DNA of 64,000 nucleotides, taken from an uncultured bacterium. GTDB taxonomy: Bacteria; Bacillota; Clostridia; Lachnospirales; Lachnospiraceae. How positions within the stretch are numbered: position 1 is the first letter of the stretch; each line of letters starts with the position of its first letter. Under the pieces are notes generated by a model. It ran no database searches, had not been told where the DNA came from, and worked only from the letters and a program-made list of their open reading frames with translations. This document shows, one piece after another, positions 62,379 through 64,000 of this stretch. Location: assembly GCA_905215155.1 (NCBI GenBank), contig CAJMPJ010000001.1, forward strand, positions 1-64,000. Reading direction: 5' to 3'. Position numbers and translations under genes: made by a program.

Positions 62379-64000
62379 TTACTTACGGCGCAGCAGCAGC
62401 TTCACAAACTCGGATAGGAGAATGACGCTGAAGGTAAGCCCGAAGATTTTAAGCCACATGGCAAAGCCAAGAGGCACCGTTCCGAAAAATGCCCCCGCAA
62501 ACTGAATGATCAGAATTTGCAGAAGGAAGGTAACAGATATGACCAAAAGCATGATCCGGTTCTGGAATAAATGCTTGAAGATGCTGGTTTTATGAAGCTC
62601 CCGGCAGTTAAAGGCATTGAAAAGCTGGAATAGGGCGAACAGGGTAAAGAGTACGGTCGTCATTTCCCTGTCGGTTGCACCTAAAAAGTTAAAGACATAT
62701 TGGCATAGGAATATGACGGAGATATACATTCCTGTAAGTCCAATCCGAAGGAACATGGTCTTTGATATAATGCTGTCACTTCTTCCCGTAGGAGGACGAT
62801 TCATCAAATCATCATAAATAGGTTCCAGACCAAGAGTGAGGGCAGGCGGCCCGTCCATAATGATATTGATCCATAACAGCTGGAGAGCCGTAAATGGTGC
62901 TTTTAATCCCAATAGAATAGAGGAAAATACAACAATCACGGAAGAAAGATTGACCGTAAGCTGGAACTGGATAAAACGTTTGAAATTCTCATAGATGCCC
63001 CGTCCCCAGGCAATGGCTTTTACTATGGTAGAGAAGGAATCGTCAAGGAGCACGATGTCACTGGCCTCTTTGGAAACTTCCGTACCGGAGATGCCCATGG
63101 CAATGCCCACATCTGCGTTCTTTATGGCAGGAGCGTCGTTGATTCCGTCACCGGTGACGGCAACCACGTTGTTCTGGGATTTTAACAGTTTTACCACCCG
63201 CATCTTAATGGAAGGGGTGCTCCGGGCAATGACGCTGATCCTGGGAAGGAGATCAAGAAGCGCTTGATCACTTAGCTCCTCAATTTCTCTGGCCTCCACT
63301 GCCATCCTTCCATCTTCAAGAATCTGAAGCTCATTGGCAATGGCGGTAGCCGTAATGATATTGTCGCCGGTCAGGATCTTTAAATCCACTCCGGCCATGC
63401 GGCAGTTTTTGACCGCTTCGTAAACATCGGAACGAAGAGGATCGGAAATGGCGACAAAACCGTCAAATACCATGTCCTTTTCCATGGCATTGTGATGAGC
63501 TTCCTCTTCATAGTCCCGCATTTCATGAAGTTCCTTATGGGCAAAGGCAATGACACGCATGGCTTTTTCCTGTGCTTTTACGATGAAGGTTTCAATCCTG
63601 GCGCGCTCCTCGTCAGAAAGGGCACACATGGAGAAAACGCACTCCGGACTTCCTTTTACATAGGAGATGATCTTTCCATCCACCTTGCTGATGGTGGTCA
63701 TGTGCTTTAGCTCGGAAGAAAACGGGAACGCATGAAGCACTTCGTGGTCACAGCGTTCATCCTTATAAGTCTTTCCGCTTTTTTTGCAGGCATCGGATTG
63801 CTGGTAGAAGTTCAGCATGGCACATTCCGTCGGATTGCCGATAAAGGAACCATCCGGGGAAATGTCCGCTGTGGTGTTTAAACAGATGTTATGGATCAGC
63901 CAGTCTGAAGCAAGGTCTCTGGTCTTTTCCTTCCAGGAGCCGTCGTAGAATGCGGAGACCGTCATCTTGTTTTCTGTAAGAGTTCCTGTCTTATCGGAGC
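62379..64000 (-). CDS. Cation-transporting P-type ATPase, probably Ca2+ type (5' end outside window)
   Basis: The C-terminal ~540 residues of a P2-type ATPase. The gene runs off the right edge, just upstream of the phosphorylation motif DKTGTLTENK, whose Asp is visible at about 63993-63996. Downstream are the nucleotide-binding KGSPE, DPLR, the hinge TGDNIITA and VTGDGINDAPAIKNADVGIAMG, then six membrane helices with NLSSVIVVF and a LLWINIIMDGPPALTLGLEP motif typical of SERCA/PMCA-like calcium pumps. It would expel Ca2+ at the cost of ATP. The N-terminal actuator domain is not in the window. Confidence 0.9.
   Translation of the reverse strand, partial: SDKTGTLTENKMTVSAFYDGSWKEKTRDLASDWLIHNICLNTTADISPDGSFIGNPTECAMLNFYQQSDACKKSGKTYKDERCDHEVLHAFPFSSELKHMTTISKVDGKIISYVKGSPECVFSMCALSDEERARIETFIVKAQEKAMRVIAFAHKELHEMRDYEEEAHHNAMEKDMVFDGFVAISDPLRSDVYEAVKNCRMAGVDLKILTGDNIITATAIANELQILEDGRMAVEAREIEELSDQALLDLLPRISVIARSTPSIKMRVVKLLKSQNNVVAVTGDGINDAPAIKNADVGIAMGISGTEVSKEASDIVLLDDSFSTIVKAIAWGRGIYENFKRFIQFQLTVNLSSVIVVFSSILLGLKAPFTALQLLWINIIMDGPPALTLGLEPIYDDLMNRPPTGRSDSIISKTMFLRIGLTGMYISVIFLCQYVFNFLGATDREMTTVLFTLFALFQLFNAFNCRELHKTSIFKHLFQNRIMLLVISVTFLLQILIIQFAGAFFGTVPLGFAMWLKIFGLTFSVILLSEFVKLLLRRK

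Overview
The window looks like the replication-origin region of a low-to-moderate G+C Firmicutes chromosome. It most likely comes from a Lachnospiraceae (Clostridium cluster XIVa) relative of the Lacrimispora / [Clostridium] saccharolyticum group. This placement is an inference from protein style and content: fermentative adhE and pta, NADP-type gdhA, two-subunit class I fumarase, DUF3881, a GHKL/LytTR system, and AGGAGG-type ribosome binding sites with some TTG/GTG starts. No database was searched.

Layout. (1) Positions 1-4700: a tRNA-Ser, and tandem strong promoters reading off the left edge that probably drive an rRNA operon; then, all on the minus strand, plsC, the two fumarase subunits, an Rrf2 regulator and a CNNM/CorC-type membrane protein. 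(2) Positions 4757-13414: the block gyrA-gyrB-recF-yaaA-dnaN-dnaA on the minus strand. oriC elements lie on both sides of dnaA: a box cluster at 13415-13787, and a candidate unwinding site with TAG trios at 11851-11859 between dnaA and dnaN. (3) Positions 13788-25750: about 12.6 kb between dnaA and rpmH, which are neighbours in many bacteria. It holds an ECF transporter S component, pta, a decayed glycan-utilisation operon (GH43, AraC, truncated permease, GH63-like enzyme) and a complete iron-siderophore uptake locus with its own AraC/binding-protein fusion regulator. (4) Positions 25895-32946: rpmH-rnpA-yidD-yidC-jag, then mnmE-mnmG-rsmG. (5) Positions 32947-37562: the partition region, with three perfect parS sites, an unusual noncoding repeat array, an alpha/beta hydrolase, parA, parB and a DUF4446 gene. 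(6) Positions 37694-48400: coaW, adhE, an ArsR-controlled pair of flavin/quinone reductases, a DUF3267 remnant, nudC, bioY, gdhA with a leader terminator, DUF3881 and tRNA-Arg. (7) Positions 48500-54260: an alpha/beta hydrolase, a radical-SAM-like protein without its cluster motif, a frameshifted secreted protein, a ComEC-type metallo-hydrolase with DUF3006, and an exonuclease. (8) Positions 54260-64000 (minus): a KdpDE-like pair, a D,D-carboxypeptidase, TIGR01906 and TRIC-type membrane proteins, a CPBP protease, an AgrCA-like pair, and the 3' part of a P-type Ca2+ ATPase cut by the window edge.

How it fits together. Genes diverge from oriC: mostly minus on the left and plus on the right, so the core replication, RNA-modification and partition genes are co-directional with the forks. 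The pta and glycoside genes right of oriC run against the fork, which fits later acquisition or rearrangement. The most unusual signals are the parS pair that doubles as a hairpin terminator, the 17-unit 14-bp array next to it, the cluster-less radical-SAM-like protein, the two predicted operator systems (AraC direct repeats with 21-bp spacing; ArsR sites RTGCA-N6-TGCAY), and the terminator in the gdhA leader.
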